Shown in pieces: positions 1 to 8,232 of a DNA stretch of 47,029 nt. The stretch is from assembly GCF_030528405.1 (NCBI RefSeq), contig NZ_JAUMYY010000011.1:1-47029 (forward strand), written 5' to 3'. The notes beneath the pieces are model-generated. The model was given only the letters and a program-made list of their open reading frames with translations, did no database searches and was not told where the DNA came from. Each line of letters opens with the position of its first letter. Positions within the stretch are counted from its first letter, which is position 1. The translations under genes were made by a program, and so were the position numbers. Origin of the DNA: Fusobacterium sp. Its GTDB lineage: Bacteria > Fusobacteriota > Fusobacteriia > Fusobacteriales > Fusobacteriaceae.

Positions 1-43
1 TTCCAAAGAAAAAGAATATAAACAAAGATATATAAAAAAACAT
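1..43 (-). CDS. Start of a hydrophobic membrane protein, possibly Wzy polymerase (partial)
   Basis: An ATG at 43-41 follows the flippase stop codon directly (TAA then ATG) and has an AAGGAT-type ribosome binding site about 7 nt upstream, inside the flippase 3' end. Only 14 codons lie in the window, beginning MFFYISLFIFF, and all but one or two are hydrophobic or aromatic. A polytopic membrane protein directly after Wzx in an O-antigen operon is often the Wzy polymerase, and no other polymerase is present in this operon. That identity is inferred from position only; the open frame and start signal are seen directly. Confidence 0.5.
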   Translation of the reverse strand, partial: MFFYISLFIFFFFG

Positions 44-1489
44 TTAGTTATCCTTCCTTTTCAAATATTTAAAATAAATTTCTTTTAGGATCTGAAAGTA
101 AATAATAAGTGTTATTATTTGCAATAAAAACCCTATTCCAATTGTTAAATAAAGGTTATTATAAAAAGTTAAAAATATTGCATAAGCTAATAATAAAAAA
201 GTTAAAATATATATTCTTTTTAAATTAAAACCAAAGTTTATTAATCTATTTGAAAAATATGTTCTTGCACTAAAAAATACAATATAAGATATACCTGTTG
301 AAATTGCTGCTCCTTTAGCTCCTAAATATGGTACCAAAAGAAAATTCCCTACAAGATTTGATAAGGATGAAATTATAGAAACATACAAGAAGTATTTAGT
401 TTTTTTCTTGAATCCTATTCCTAACATAGTTGTTTCTGATAATAAGTACATTATAGGTACTAATACCAATGAAGGCATAACAAAAATAGAAAGATAAAAT
501 TTAGGACCTAATATAAACTCTATAACATTCCTAAATAATAATATATTTATTCCTAAAAGAAAAAATATTAAAGATAAATAATCATTTGCTTTTCTATAAA
601 AAATAATATCTTCTGGGTTATTTTTATAATGTTCTAATGCTGTAGGTGTCCAAAAAGAAGTAAAACCACTTTGAATTACTGTTAGCAAAGAAATTATCTT
701 GAAGGCACCAGAGTATATCCCAACTTCATTTAAATCTGTAAATATTTTTATTGTAATTTTATCTAAAGAAGCAAATATCCAATTTAAACCCATTGTTATA
801 ATTAAAGGAAAACTAAAATAAAGTAGTTCTTTATAGTCTGTTTTACATTTTTTTTCACTATATAATCCTTTTAAATTCCACATGTTTTTTTCAATTATAA
901 TAGCTATTAGTCCTACAACTATATTGGCAATCAAGCTTGCAAAAACTAAAGTTTTATAAGAGTTTCCTAAAAATCTAAATAATACTAAAATAAAAAGAAA
1001 CTCTAATAGTTTTATAAAAGCGGTAAAAAAAGAAAATAATTTAGCCCTTTGCTTCATTCTTATAACTAAAAAGGAAAATAGATTTATAGTTCTAAAAAAA
1101 ATTGAAGAAATCAAATATATCCACATGTAATTCTCTTTTCTATTGATAAGAAAAATAAATATATGATTTCTAAAAATAAAAATTAATATTGCTACTAAGC
1201 TCCCTAATATAAAAAATGGAGTCAATGACATATACAGCAATTTATTTCTATCTTTCTCCTCTTCTTCATAAAAAAATCTAACAAAAGCTTGCTCCATGGA
1301 TAAAGAACTTACAATAACTAGTATTTGAACTGTTATCTCTATTATTGAAGCTACTCCATATTGCTCAGGTGATATGATTCTTGTAGTTATAGGAACTGTT
1401 AAAAAACCTATAATTAAGTTTATATATCCTCCAATAGAAAAAGATAGAAATTTTTTTATTAAACTATTAGTTTTCAATTCTTTCACCAT
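44..1489 (-). CDS. wzx: Wzx-type oligosaccharide flippase (MATE/MOP superfamily)
   Basis: Predicted inner-membrane flippase that moves undecaprenyl-diphosphate-linked O-antigen repeat units to the periplasmic face. The 481-residue protein is almost wholly hydrophobic, with about 12-14 membrane segments. The N-terminus begins with a basic stretch, then a GGYINLIIGFLTVPITTRI-like segment typical of the polysaccharide-export branch of the MOP superfamily. Length is within the family range. The start overlaps the 3' end of the wecE-like gene by 23 nt, so translation is probably coupled; the ribosome binding site is weak. It is the only flippase in an operon that has an initiating phosphoglycosyl transferase and several glycosyltransferases, which supports a Wzx/Wzy-dependent rather than ABC-exported polysaccharide. 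Wzx proteins diverge quickly, so the substrate cannot be read from sequence. Confidence 0.88.
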   Translation of the reverse strand: MVKELKTNSLIKKFLSFSIGGYINLIIGFLTVPITTRIISPEQYGVASIIEITVQILVIVSSLSMEQAFVRFFYEEEEKDRNKLLYMSLTPFFILGSLVAILIFIFRNHIFIFLINRKENYMWIYLISSIFFRTINLFSFLVIRMKQRAKLFSFFTAFIKLLEFLFILVLFRFLGNSYKTLVFASLIANIVVGLIAIIIEKNMWNLKGLYSEKKCKTDYKELLYFSFPLIITMGLNWIFASLDKITIKIFTDLNEVGIYSGAFKIISLLTVIQSGFTSFWTPTALEHYKNNPEDIIFYRKANDYLSLIFFLLGINILLFRNVIEFILGPKFYLSIFVMPSLVLVPIMYLLSETTMLGIGFKKKTKYFLYVSIISSLSNLVGNFLLVPYLGAKGAAISTGISYIVFFSARTYFSNRLINFGFNLKRIYILTFLLLAYAIFLTFYNNLYLTIGIGFLLQIITLIIYFQILKEIYFKYLKRKDN

Positions 1490-2612
1490 AGAATTCTTTT
1501 ATTTTTAATATTACTTTGCACACATCTTCTTCTTTAATACCAAAATAAAGTGGTAATCTTAAAAGTCTTTCACTCTCTTTAGTCGTATATTTATCTTCAC
1601 CACAAAATTCTCCAAATCTTAAACCAGCTTCTGCTGAATGAAGAGGTATATAGTGAAATACTGTCCATATACCATTTTCTTTTAAAAATTTCATTAAATT
1701 TGTTCTTTCATTTAAATCTTTACATTTTATATAAAACATATGTGCATTATGTTTACAATGCTCAGGTATAAAAGGTAACTCTATACATTTTTTAGCTTCC
1801 AAAGCTTTTAAACCTTCGTTATAGATATTCCAAGTTTTCATTCTATCATTATATATCAATTCCGCATTTTCTAATTGTGCATAAAGATATGCTGCATTTA
1901 ATTCACTTGGTAAATAAGAAGAGCCCATATCAACCCAAGTATATTTATCAACTTGTCCTCTGAAAAATCTGCTTCTATTTGTACCTTTTTCTCTTATTAT
2001 TTCAGCTTTTTCAATATTTTTTTCTTCCTTTATAAGTAATGCTCCACCCTCTCCCATAGAGTAATTTTTAGTTTCATGGAAACTAAAACAGCCATAATCT
2101 CCTATAGTTCCTAAGGCTTTTCCTTTATATTCAGACATCACACCTTGGGCTGCATCCTCTACTACATATAAATTATATTTTTTAGCTATTTCCATTATTT
2201 TATCCATCTCACAAGAAACACCAGCATAGTGGACTGGAACTATAACTTTAGTTCTTTTAGTTATAGCTGCTTCGATTAGGTTTTCATCTATATTCATAGT
2301 CTTAGGATTAATATCAACAAAAATAATTTTTGCACCTCTTAAAACAAAAGGATTTACTGTTGAAACAAATGTGAAAGATGGAGCAATAACTTCATCACCT
2401 TCTTTTATATCTAGTAAAATTGCTGCCATTTCAGTTGCATGAGTACAAGATGTTGTTAAAAGAGCTTTTTTTGTATGAAATTCGTTTTCAAACCATTCAT
2501 TACATTTTTTAGTAAAAGGTCCATCACCACAAATTTTCTTATTTTTTTCCATAGCTTCTTTTATATATTCCATTTCTTTGCCTATATACGGTGGTATATT
2601 AAACGCTATCAT
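1467..2612 (-). CDS. wecE: dTDP-4-amino-4,6-dideoxygalactose transaminase (WecE/RffA-like)
   Basis: PLP-dependent sugar aminotransferase of the DegT/DnrJ/EryC1 family, expected to convert dTDP-4-keto-6-deoxyglucose to dTDP-4-amino-4,6-dideoxygalactose (Fuc4N). The 381-residue protein matches Escherichia coli WecE closely from memory: N-terminal FNIPPYIGKE, KICGDGPFT, PVHYAGVSCEMD, VEDAAQGVMS (151-160), SFHETKNY with the PLP lysine K182, IREKGTNRS, and C-terminal VFHYIPLHS and TTKESERLLRLPL. This is a more specific match than to generic members of the family. The gene shares its operon with a WecF-like transferase, which uses the acetylated product in enterobacterial common antigen. The dTDP-glucose synthesis genes (rmlA, rmlB) are not in the window. 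ATG start, with a CCTCC/GGAGG-type site just upstream (2614-2624). Confidence 0.9.
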   Translation of the reverse strand: MIAFNIPPYIGKEMEYIKEAMEKNKKICGDGPFTKKCNEWFENEFHTKKALLTTSCTHATEMAAILLDIKEGDEVIAPSFTFVSTVNPFVLRGAKIIFVDINPKTMNIDENLIEAAITKRTKVIVPVHYAGVSCEMDKIMEIAKKYNLYVVEDAAQGVMSEYKGKALGTIGDYGCFSFHETKNYSMGEGGALLIKEEKNIEKAEIIREKGTNRSRFFRGQVDKYTWVDMGSSYLPSELNAAYLYAQLENAELIYNDRMKTWNIYNEGLKALEAKKCIELPFIPEHCKHNAHMFYIKCKDLNERTNLMKFLKENGIWTVFHYIPLHSAEAGLRFGEFCGEDKYTTKESERLLRLPLYFGIKEEDVCKVILKIKEFYGERIEN

Positions 2613-2630
2613 AAAAACATCCTCCTCTTT

Positions 2631-3335
2631 TTATAAGATTTCTTCTATTTCACCAGTGAAAATAAACTTATTAGCTTCAGCCCCGCAGTTAAAAATAACA
2701 TCTAAAACACTAACATAGTGATTAAAATCTCCATATAATTGATTATACTCAGGGTATTTATAATTTATATAAGCTAATTTTATATTTTCTTTTTGAAATT
2801 TTTCATTTATTATATAATCTTTTGCAGCTGGGCCAGATAAATAATAATCTCCATTTAATGCCTTTACAATCTCTATTAATTTATCATCTTTAGTTCCATT
2901 TGTTTTCAAATCTTTTGAGTTAAAAAATTTAGTTTTAATTCCTAATTCTTTCGCTAAAAAGATACATGTTTCTATATTAAATTCAGATAAATTTCTCCAT
3001 TCTTTTTCCAAATAAATTCTATCTAGAATATACTTATATTCATCAAAAAATTTAGCTTTCTTATAGTACTGAACTATAGTTTTATAATGTTTTTCTTGCC
3101 AATTTTCTTCTTGTGAAATTTCAATTTCATAAATTTTAGTACCCCTTGATGCTTTTTTTACTGGAACTGTTAGCCAAATTTCTCCTTCTGGAGTTTTAAT
3201 TTTATTTCTTGTTCTCCAATCCCTCTTTGTAAAATCTACATCTTCAAAAAAAACAAAAGTATCTACCTTATTCATCATATCAAATACACCTTTCCAAGGT
3301 ATATAATTTGATTGAAGTATTGCTATTTTTTTCAT
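2631..3335 (-). CDS. WbqC family protein
   Basis: A 234-residue soluble protein with the hallmark WbqC start: AILQSNYIPWKGVFDMM, then FVFFEDVDFTKRDWRTRNKIKTP, and a later YYLSGPAAKDYI segment. WbqC-like proteins recur in O-antigen and glycan loci, often beside WecE-like transaminases, but their reaction is not established as far as I know. Here it lies between a WecE-like transaminase and a beta-propeller protein, with gaps of 18 and 2 nt, so the three are surely co-translated. A role in modifying the amino group made by the transaminase is a reasonable guess and no more. The length is typical and nothing looks truncated. Confidence 0.85.
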   Translation of the reverse strand: MKKIAILQSNYIPWKGVFDMMNKVDTFVFFEDVDFTKRDWRTRNKIKTPEGEIWLTVPVKKASRGTKIYEIEISQEENWQEKHYKTIVQYYKKAKFFDEYKYILDRIYLEKEWRNLSEFNIETCIFLAKELGIKTKFFNSKDLKTNGTKDDKLIEIVKALNGDYYLSGPAAKDYIINEKFQKENIKLAYINYKYPEYNQLYGDFNHYVSVLDVIFNCGAEANKFIFTGEIEEIL

Positions 3336-3337
3336 AC

Positions 3338-4243
3338 TTATTCCTCTTCTAAAACTGCTAGACCTATGCCAGTCTTCCCATATCCATTCCCATTGTATAG
3401 CATATATAGCTTTTTATTGTATTCAAATACATAAGGATAACAAACCATTTCCGAATCCCATCCTGTTTCAGAAGAATAGAAATTACTTTCTTTTACTTTC
3501 CATTCATCTAAATCATCTGCTTCTGCATATCCTATCTTATATTTATCTTTATTTCCTCTATAAGAATACCACATTCTCCATTTATTTTTCCATTTAACAA
3601 CCGTTGGTCTAGAAAAAGCTTGGGATTTACCAATTTCATATGGAACACATTTTTTTCTATTTTCAAAGTTTTTACCATCTTCACTTATAGCTAAATTTAT
3701 GGTATGTACCATTTCTCCATTTCCAAAATCCCATGTATCTGTTGAGCCATACCACATATAATATTTATTATTTTCTTTTATTACAAATGGATATGATAAA
3801 CTAACTTTATCAACATCATTATTTATAGACATTAAAAAATTATTATCTCTTTCCATAATATTATTTTCTAAATCTAATTCTGCTCGTGCTATATCTCCTC
3901 TCCAATGTTCATTTTTTGGGGTTTGCCAAGCCATATAATACAAATATTTCCTTCCTAGTATTTCTATTATATTTCCTATTCCTATACCACTAGAATCTAT
4001 TTCATTTTCATTACCATGAAGCATAACAGGTTCTTCATTTATATTTATTATTTTATTTTCTTTCATTGAATAATCGAAAGAACCTACATTTGATTTTCCT
4101 TCTATATCTCTAGTTGAAAAATATACCCTTATCTCATTAGAATTTAACTTTATACAAACTGGATTTGCAGAATGACTCCTATTCCAACTTTTCTGATTTT
4201 TTTCATCTATCTCAAATATTTTTCCTAACTTTTTCCATTTCAT
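3338..4243 (-). CDS. Predicted five-bladed beta-propeller glycosidase-like protein
   Basis: A 301-residue cytoplasmic protein with no signal peptide. It has repeated motifs of the GH32/43/62/68 five-bladed propeller type: NPVCIKLNSNEIRVYFSTRD, YLYYMAWQ, YYMWYGSTDTW, FSRPTVVKWKNKWRMWYSYRG, IGYAEADDLDEW and CYPYVFEYNKKLYMLYNGNGYG, each a blade with a conserved aromatic/RMWYS core. Such proteins are often annotated as glycosylase next to WbqC genes in polysaccharide clusters. A true hydrolase inside a biosynthetic operon would be odd, so a transferase or editing role is possible; I cannot assign a reaction. It follows WbqC-type spacing: its stop is 2 nt from the WbqC start. Confidence 0.7.
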   Translation of the reverse strand: MKWKKLGKIFEIDEKNQKSWNRSHSANPVCIKLNSNEIRVYFSTRDIEGKSNVGSFDYSMKENKIININEEPVMLHGNENEIDSSGIGIGNIIEILGRKYLYYMAWQTPKNEHWRGDIARAELDLENNIMERDNNFLMSINNDVDKVSLSYPFVIKENNKYYMWYGSTDTWDFGNGEMVHTINLAISEDGKNFENRKKCVPYEIGKSQAFSRPTVVKWKNKWRMWYSYRGNKDKYKIGYAEADDLDEWKVKESNFYSSETGWDSEMVCYPYVFEYNKKLYMLYNGNGYGKTGIGLAVLEEE

Positions 4244-4253
4244 AATTTTCTCC

Positions 4254-4925
4254 TTAAGAAATTTTTATTTCTGTACTTTTCTTATCTATTTTAGTTGATT
4301 GAGGAGGCAGATAGACACCATATTCTTCTGTATCTTTTGATATCCATACTCCTGCTGCTATTAAAGTCTTATATTTTACTCTAATATGATCTCTAAGTGT
4401 GCTATTAACCCCAAGAAAACAATTATCTTCTATTACACATCTACCAGAAATTACGACATGTGAAGTTATAAAACAGTGATTTCCTATAGTTCCATGATGC
4501 CCTATATGGCTTCCACTCCAAATTACATTGTTATTCCCTATTTTTACAAAAGGTTGAATAGTGTTGTCCTCTAATATAAAATTATTTTCTCCAATATCAT
4601 TTGTAAAAACATTAGCTTTTGAAGAAATATAGTTTACAAACTTATACCCTCTTTCCTTAGCATTTTTATATATCTTCTCTCTAACCTCATTCATAGAAGT
4701 GTAACCAATGGCTATGAATAAACAAAATTTTTCTGGGGGATATTTTTTTTCTAGTTGTTCAAATTCAACAAGAGGTAAACCTTTAAATTCATCAGTTTCA
4801 ATATATTCTTTTTGAACAGTAAAAGCTTCAACTTTATAAATATTTTTATACTTCTCATCATTTTCAAAATAATATCTCGCTAATTCTGCATTATCCCCAG
4901 CTCCAAATATAACAATTTTTTTCAT
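4254..4925 (-). CDS. NeuD/PglD-like hexapeptide-repeat sugar acetyltransferase
   Basis: Probable N- or O-acetyltransferase for a nucleotide sugar. Residues 1-80 form a Rossmann-like nucleotide-sugar pocket (KKIVIFGAGDNAELARYYF), followed by a left-handed beta-helix built of hexapeptide repeats (roughly 100-190: IGENNFILEDN, IGNNNVIWSGSHIGHHGTIGNH, VIEDNCFLGVNS). The GHHGTIG stretch holds the likely catalytic histidine. I chose the ATG at 4925 because GGTGAT lies 4 nt upstream, a good extended ribosome binding site; an in-frame ATG 12 nt earlier lacks one. Members of this fold N-acetylate 4-amino sugars (PglD; VioB on dTDP-Qui4N). Between a WecF-like transferase and the WecE module, it is the best candidate for making dTDP-Fuc4NAc, since a WecD homologue is not obvious. 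Confidence 0.78.
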   Translation of the reverse strand: MKKIVIFGAGDNAELARYYFENDEKYKNIYKVEAFTVQKEYIETDEFKGLPLVEFEQLEKKYPPEKFCLFIAIGYTSMNEVREKIYKNAKERGYKFVNYISSKANVFTNDIGENNFILEDNTIQPFVKIGNNNVIWSGSHIGHHGTIGNHCFITSHVVISGRCVIEDNCFLGVNSTLRDHIRVKYKTLIAAGVWISKDTEEYGVYLPPQSTKIDKKSTEIKIS

Positions 4926-4939
4926 TTTATCACCCATTC

Positions 4940-6037
4940 TTAACTATTAAATATTCTTTCCCATTGTTTGATTAATTCTTTTTCAGAAAACTTTTCTTTC
5001 ATTATCTTTTTATTATTCTTTAATGTTTCTTCATCAAACATTTCTAAAGTATTAAGTTCATCAAAAGTTTTAACTTTGATTCCCATATCAGTTAAAGTCT
5101 CATAAGTTGAAGTTTCTTTCTTTAAATAGATTGTTTTTTCCATACTTAATAAAGAAGTTGTATTTCCAAAAGCTTGAGCTCTGTTATGTGCAAATATTGC
5201 TATATCAATATTTCCTAAGAATTCTAAATATTCATCATATGGCATAAACGAAGTAACAGGGACAAAATTTTCTTTAAAATACTCTCTTCCTTTTTTTATT
5301 ACATTTTTCTTGTATTCTGTCAATTCATCTACATAAGATAAAATACAGAAACATTTTATTTTTAAATCTTTAAATTTTTTTATTTTTTCTAGGATTTCAA
5401 AATGGTTATTATCTGGATCTTCAGAATTTCCTAACTGTATCCATATTTCTTCTTTTTTTTGTTTTTTTAGATTTATTTCTTTATAAAAATTACTCGGATA
5501 TGTGAAAGAAAGTTCAAGTTTTCCTTTTCCAGAGCAATATTCTTGCATTATTCTATAGTCACCTTTCATAAAAGTTATATAACTATTAAAACTCCCTTTT
5601 ACTTTCTTATCAAAATAAAAATATATTTTCTTTTTTAATGTAAGCCTTGTATCTTTTTTAAAATAGTAATAATATAGATCCCCTCCCCACATTATCCATG
5701 AAGATTTCTTTAAAAAAAATCTAAAAATATATAAAAATAAAATATGTCTAGGCTCAAATAAGCCGTGAAAGTAAATTTTATCTGCTTTAACATAGTTAAT
5801 GAATAGCTTTATGAATAAAAAAGGAAGTTGTAAAATCATAAGAATTATTTTCACATTTTTACTATTATTTTTCCCTATAGAAATATATCTTTCAGTATTT
5901 TTATAGTCTACTAATTCTATTTCTGTTGAACCATCTATTACAATAAATTTATTATTGTCGTTGGAAAAATTTTTATTTATAAAAGTTATAAAAGGGTTTA
6001 TAAATTTATCATTTCTCATTATGTGTAAAAATTTCAT
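4940..6037 (-). CDS. wecF: WecF-like fucosaminyl transferase (4-alpha-L-fucosyltransferase family, GT56)
   Basis: A 365-residue glycosyltransferase resembling E. coli WecF (TDP-Fuc4NAc:lipid II transferase) at several points: HGLFEPRH (91-98), MWGGDLYYYY (116-125), FMKGDY, a QLGNSEDPDNNH nucleotide-binding loop (201-212) and MPYDEYLEFLGNIDIAIFAHNRAQAFGN. Similarity is moderate, so the acceptor may differ from enterobacterial common antigen. Its presence with a WecE-like transaminase in the same operon is mutually supporting: one makes the 4-amino-6-deoxy sugar donor, the other uses it. The gene abuts the upstream GT4 gene with no gap (6037/6038). It is very A+T-rich with long lysine and asparagine runs, like its neighbours. 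Confidence 0.78.
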   Translation of the reverse strand: MKFLHIMRNDKFINPFITFINKNFSNDNNKFIVIDGSTEIELVDYKNTERYISIGKNNSKNVKIILMILQLPFLFIKLFINYVKADKIYFHGLFEPRHILFLYIFRFFLKKSSWIMWGGDLYYYYFKKDTRLTLKKKIYFYFDKKVKGSFNSYITFMKGDYRIMQEYCSGKGKLELSFTYPSNFYKEINLKKQKKEEIWIQLGNSEDPDNNHFEILEKIKKFKDLKIKCFCILSYVDELTEYKKNVIKKGREYFKENFVPVTSFMPYDEYLEFLGNIDIAIFAHNRAQAFGNTTSLLSMEKTIYLKKETSTYETLTDMGIKVKTFDELNTLEMFDEETLKNNKKIMKEKFSEKELIKQWERIFNS

Positions 6038-7153
6038 TCAATTAGCCTCTCTATTGACAACTTCATTATAAATTTTCTCATATTTTTCTGCTATATACTT
6101 CCAATTAAATTTATTAACATACTCTTTTGTTTTTGCACTATATTTATCATAATTATTATATATTTTTATTATTTTTTCTATAATTTCATCTATGTCATTA
6201 TATTTTACACTATACCCTACCTTCCCTTCTGGGATTTGTTTATCAAACCCTTGTCCTCTAGTGTAAATTATAGGCAACCCTTGTGATAAGGCTTCTGCAT
6301 ATACTAAACCAAATGTCTCGTATTTGGAAGGCATTATAAAAATATCACTTTCTGATAAATATTCTTTTATTCTCTCTTTAGAACAAAAAGGTATATATTC
6401 TATAAAAGGCTCTTTAATTTCTTTTAAATTTATTTCTAAATCTCCAATAATTGTAAATTTAACCTGGTATCCTTTTTCAATTAATCTCCTACAAGCTAGT
6501 ATTGAAGTTTTGACATTTTTATTTTCATTAATACTCCCAACATATATTAATCTTAGTTCACTATTTCTTTTTTTATAATCAACTAGATTTTCTATCCAAT
6601 ATTTATCAATTCCATTAGGAATTACAATACTTTTTTTCTTAAACTCCTCGTATTTATCTTTAGGTATATATTTACTCAAACAATATTCTTCATAAGAAGG
6701 TGACAAAAAAATTATTTTATTGGCATTTTTTAAAATTTTTATCCCATATTTTCTTAAGAAAAAAAAATATTTAAAAAATACGTTAATATCCGTATTTCTA
6801 ATAGCAACAATATACGGAATATTGTATTTTTTCTTTATTTTATATGCTACATAGCCATTTGTAAATAATGTATGAGCATGTAAAAGAGAAATATTTTTCT
6901 TTAGAATCTCTGTTTTCATTAGAGCTTCTAGTATTTTTTTATTTTTTTTAAAAAAAAAGAGTCTATCAGTACTGTTAAAACATTTTTCAATATAAATCTT
7001 ATTATTCTCTTCTAGATCATCAGATATATTAATTTTTTCATTATTATTAATAGGCACAAAAATATAATTTCGAATACTTTTATTTAAATTATTAAACAAA
7101 TTCTTATATAATTTACTTCCTAAATAATATGAGCATATATGTAATATCTCCAT
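6038..7153 (-). CDS. GT4-family glycosyltransferase
   Basis: A 371-residue GT-B glycosyltransferase. The C-terminal half shows the group-1 pattern: IVIPNGID (177-183), RLIYVGSINENKN (201-213), and PSKYETFGLVYAEALSQGLPIIYT, where E279 and E287 form the E-x7-E motif that contacts the donor. The N-terminal acceptor domain has LHAHTLFTNGYVAYKIKKKYNIPYI. The enzyme is predicted to be cytosolic or peripherally membrane-bound and to add one residue to the undecaprenyl-linked O-unit. Its start overlaps the last base of the upstream oxidoreductase gene (TAATG), so translation is coupled. Donor and linkage cannot be read from sequence; its place next to the diaminouronate genes suggests, weakly, one of those sugars. 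Confidence 0.88.
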   Translation of the reverse strand: MEILHICSYYLGSKLYKNLFNNLNKSIRNYIFVPINNNEKINISDDLEENNKIYIEKCFNSTDRLFFFKKNKKILEALMKTEILKKNISLLHAHTLFTNGYVAYKIKKKYNIPYIVAIRNTDINVFFKYFFFLRKYGIKILKNANKIIFLSPSYEEYCLSKYIPKDKYEEFKKKSIVIPNGIDKYWIENLVDYKKRNSELRLIYVGSINENKNVKTSILACRRLIEKGYQVKFTIIGDLEINLKEIKEPFIEYIPFCSKERIKEYLSESDIFIMPSKYETFGLVYAEALSQGLPIIYTRGQGFDKQIPEGKVGYSVKYNDIDEIIEKIIKIYNNYDKYSAKTKEYVNKFNWKYIAEKYEKIYNEVVNREAN

Positions 7154-8232
7154 TAATTCTTCATCTCCATTGTCGAAAACTCTTTAAATTCGGCAAACTT
7201 AACAGGCATTCCTGTTTTTCTTGATTTATATGCAGCTAATATTATTTTTACTGCTAAAAGCCCAGCTTCTCCATCAACTAATGGTTTTCTATTTTCTTTA
7301 ATAGAGTCTATAAAGTCTTTATAAAGTGCTTCATGTCCATATCCGTATACAGAATTAGGATCTCCACAATCTATTGACAAGTATTCCTCTTCTTTTTCTC
7401 CGTCAACTCTCCATGTATCAATTTTGTTAACAGCGGTTCCGCCAACAACAATCGTTCCTTTTTCACCTACTATTGTTAAAGTTTCCTCTAAGTTTTTAGG
7501 ATAAGTTATAACACTTCCCTCAATTGTACCAATTTTACCATTTTTATATTTTATACAAATAACTCCATAGTCCTCTCCTTCAATTTTTCTTGAAAAAGTA
7601 TTTGCTATAGAGTACACTGTATCTATTTCAGAATCCATCATCCAATTTAGTAAATCAATATTGTGAATACATTGGTTCATAAATGTCCCACCATCTAGTT
7701 CCCAACTTCCTCTCCAAGAAGCCTGCTTATAATAATTATCATCTCTATACCATAAAACTCTAGCTGTTCCAGTAAAAATTTTTCCTAATTTTTCATCAAT
7801 AATAGCTTTTTTTAAAAGTTGAATAGGATAGTTAAATCTATTTTGATGACATGCTGCTAATTTTAATCCTTTTTCCTTTGCTTTATCAACAAGTTTTTGA
7901 GCACCTTGAATAGACATAGCAATAGGTTTTTCAATAATAACATTAATTCCATTTTCAAGAAAATATAAGCCTATTTCTTCATGACAACCACTCTCTGTTG
8001 CTATAATTGCTACATCTATTTTAACTTTATTTAAAATCTCTTTATAATTTTTTTCTTTTATTATCGAGATTTTATCTACTGTTAAATCTTCATATTTTTT
8101 TTCTATAAAATCCATTTTTGTTTCTACAATATCTGATAAAGCAACTAATCTCGCATTATCTGAATTTTTTATAATCCCATCAGTAATTTTACTAGCTATT
8201 CTTCCACAACCTATTATTGCAAAATTTAACAT
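7153..8232 (-). CDS. wbpB: Gfo/Idh/MocA oxidoreductase, WbpB/WlbA-like UDP-sugar 3-dehydrogenase
   Basis: A 359-residue NAD(P)-dependent oxidoreductase with the N-terminal Rossmann signature FAIIGCGRIA (4-13), catalytic EKPIA (101-105, lysine 102), and the C-terminal alpha/beta domain (GGTFMNQCIHNIDLLNWMM, RKIEGEDYGV). In the diacetamido-uronate pathway this family oxidises C3 of UDP-GlcNAcA so that a PLP enzyme can aminate it. All partner functions are in this operon (6-dehydrogenase, 3-aminotransferase, N-acyltransferase, 2-epimerase), which fixes the role much better than the fold alone. It overlaps the 2-epimerase gene by 7 nt. Confidence 0.85.
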   Translation of the reverse strand: MLNFAIIGCGRIASKITDGIIKNSDNARLVALSDIVETKMDFIEKKYEDLTVDKISIIKEKNYKEILNKVKIDVAIIATESGCHEEIGLYFLENGINVIIEKPIAMSIQGAQKLVDKAKEKGLKLAACHQNRFNYPIQLLKKAIIDEKLGKIFTGTARVLWYRDDNYYKQASWRGSWELDGGTFMNQCIHNIDLLNWMMDSEIDTVYSIANTFSRKIEGEDYGVICIKYKNGKIGTIEGSVITYPKNLEETLTIVGEKGTIVVGGTAVNKIDTWRVDGEKEEEYLSIDCGDPNSVYGYGHEALYKDFIDSIKENRKPLVDGEAGLLAVKIILAAYKSRKTGMPVKFAEFKEFSTMEMKN

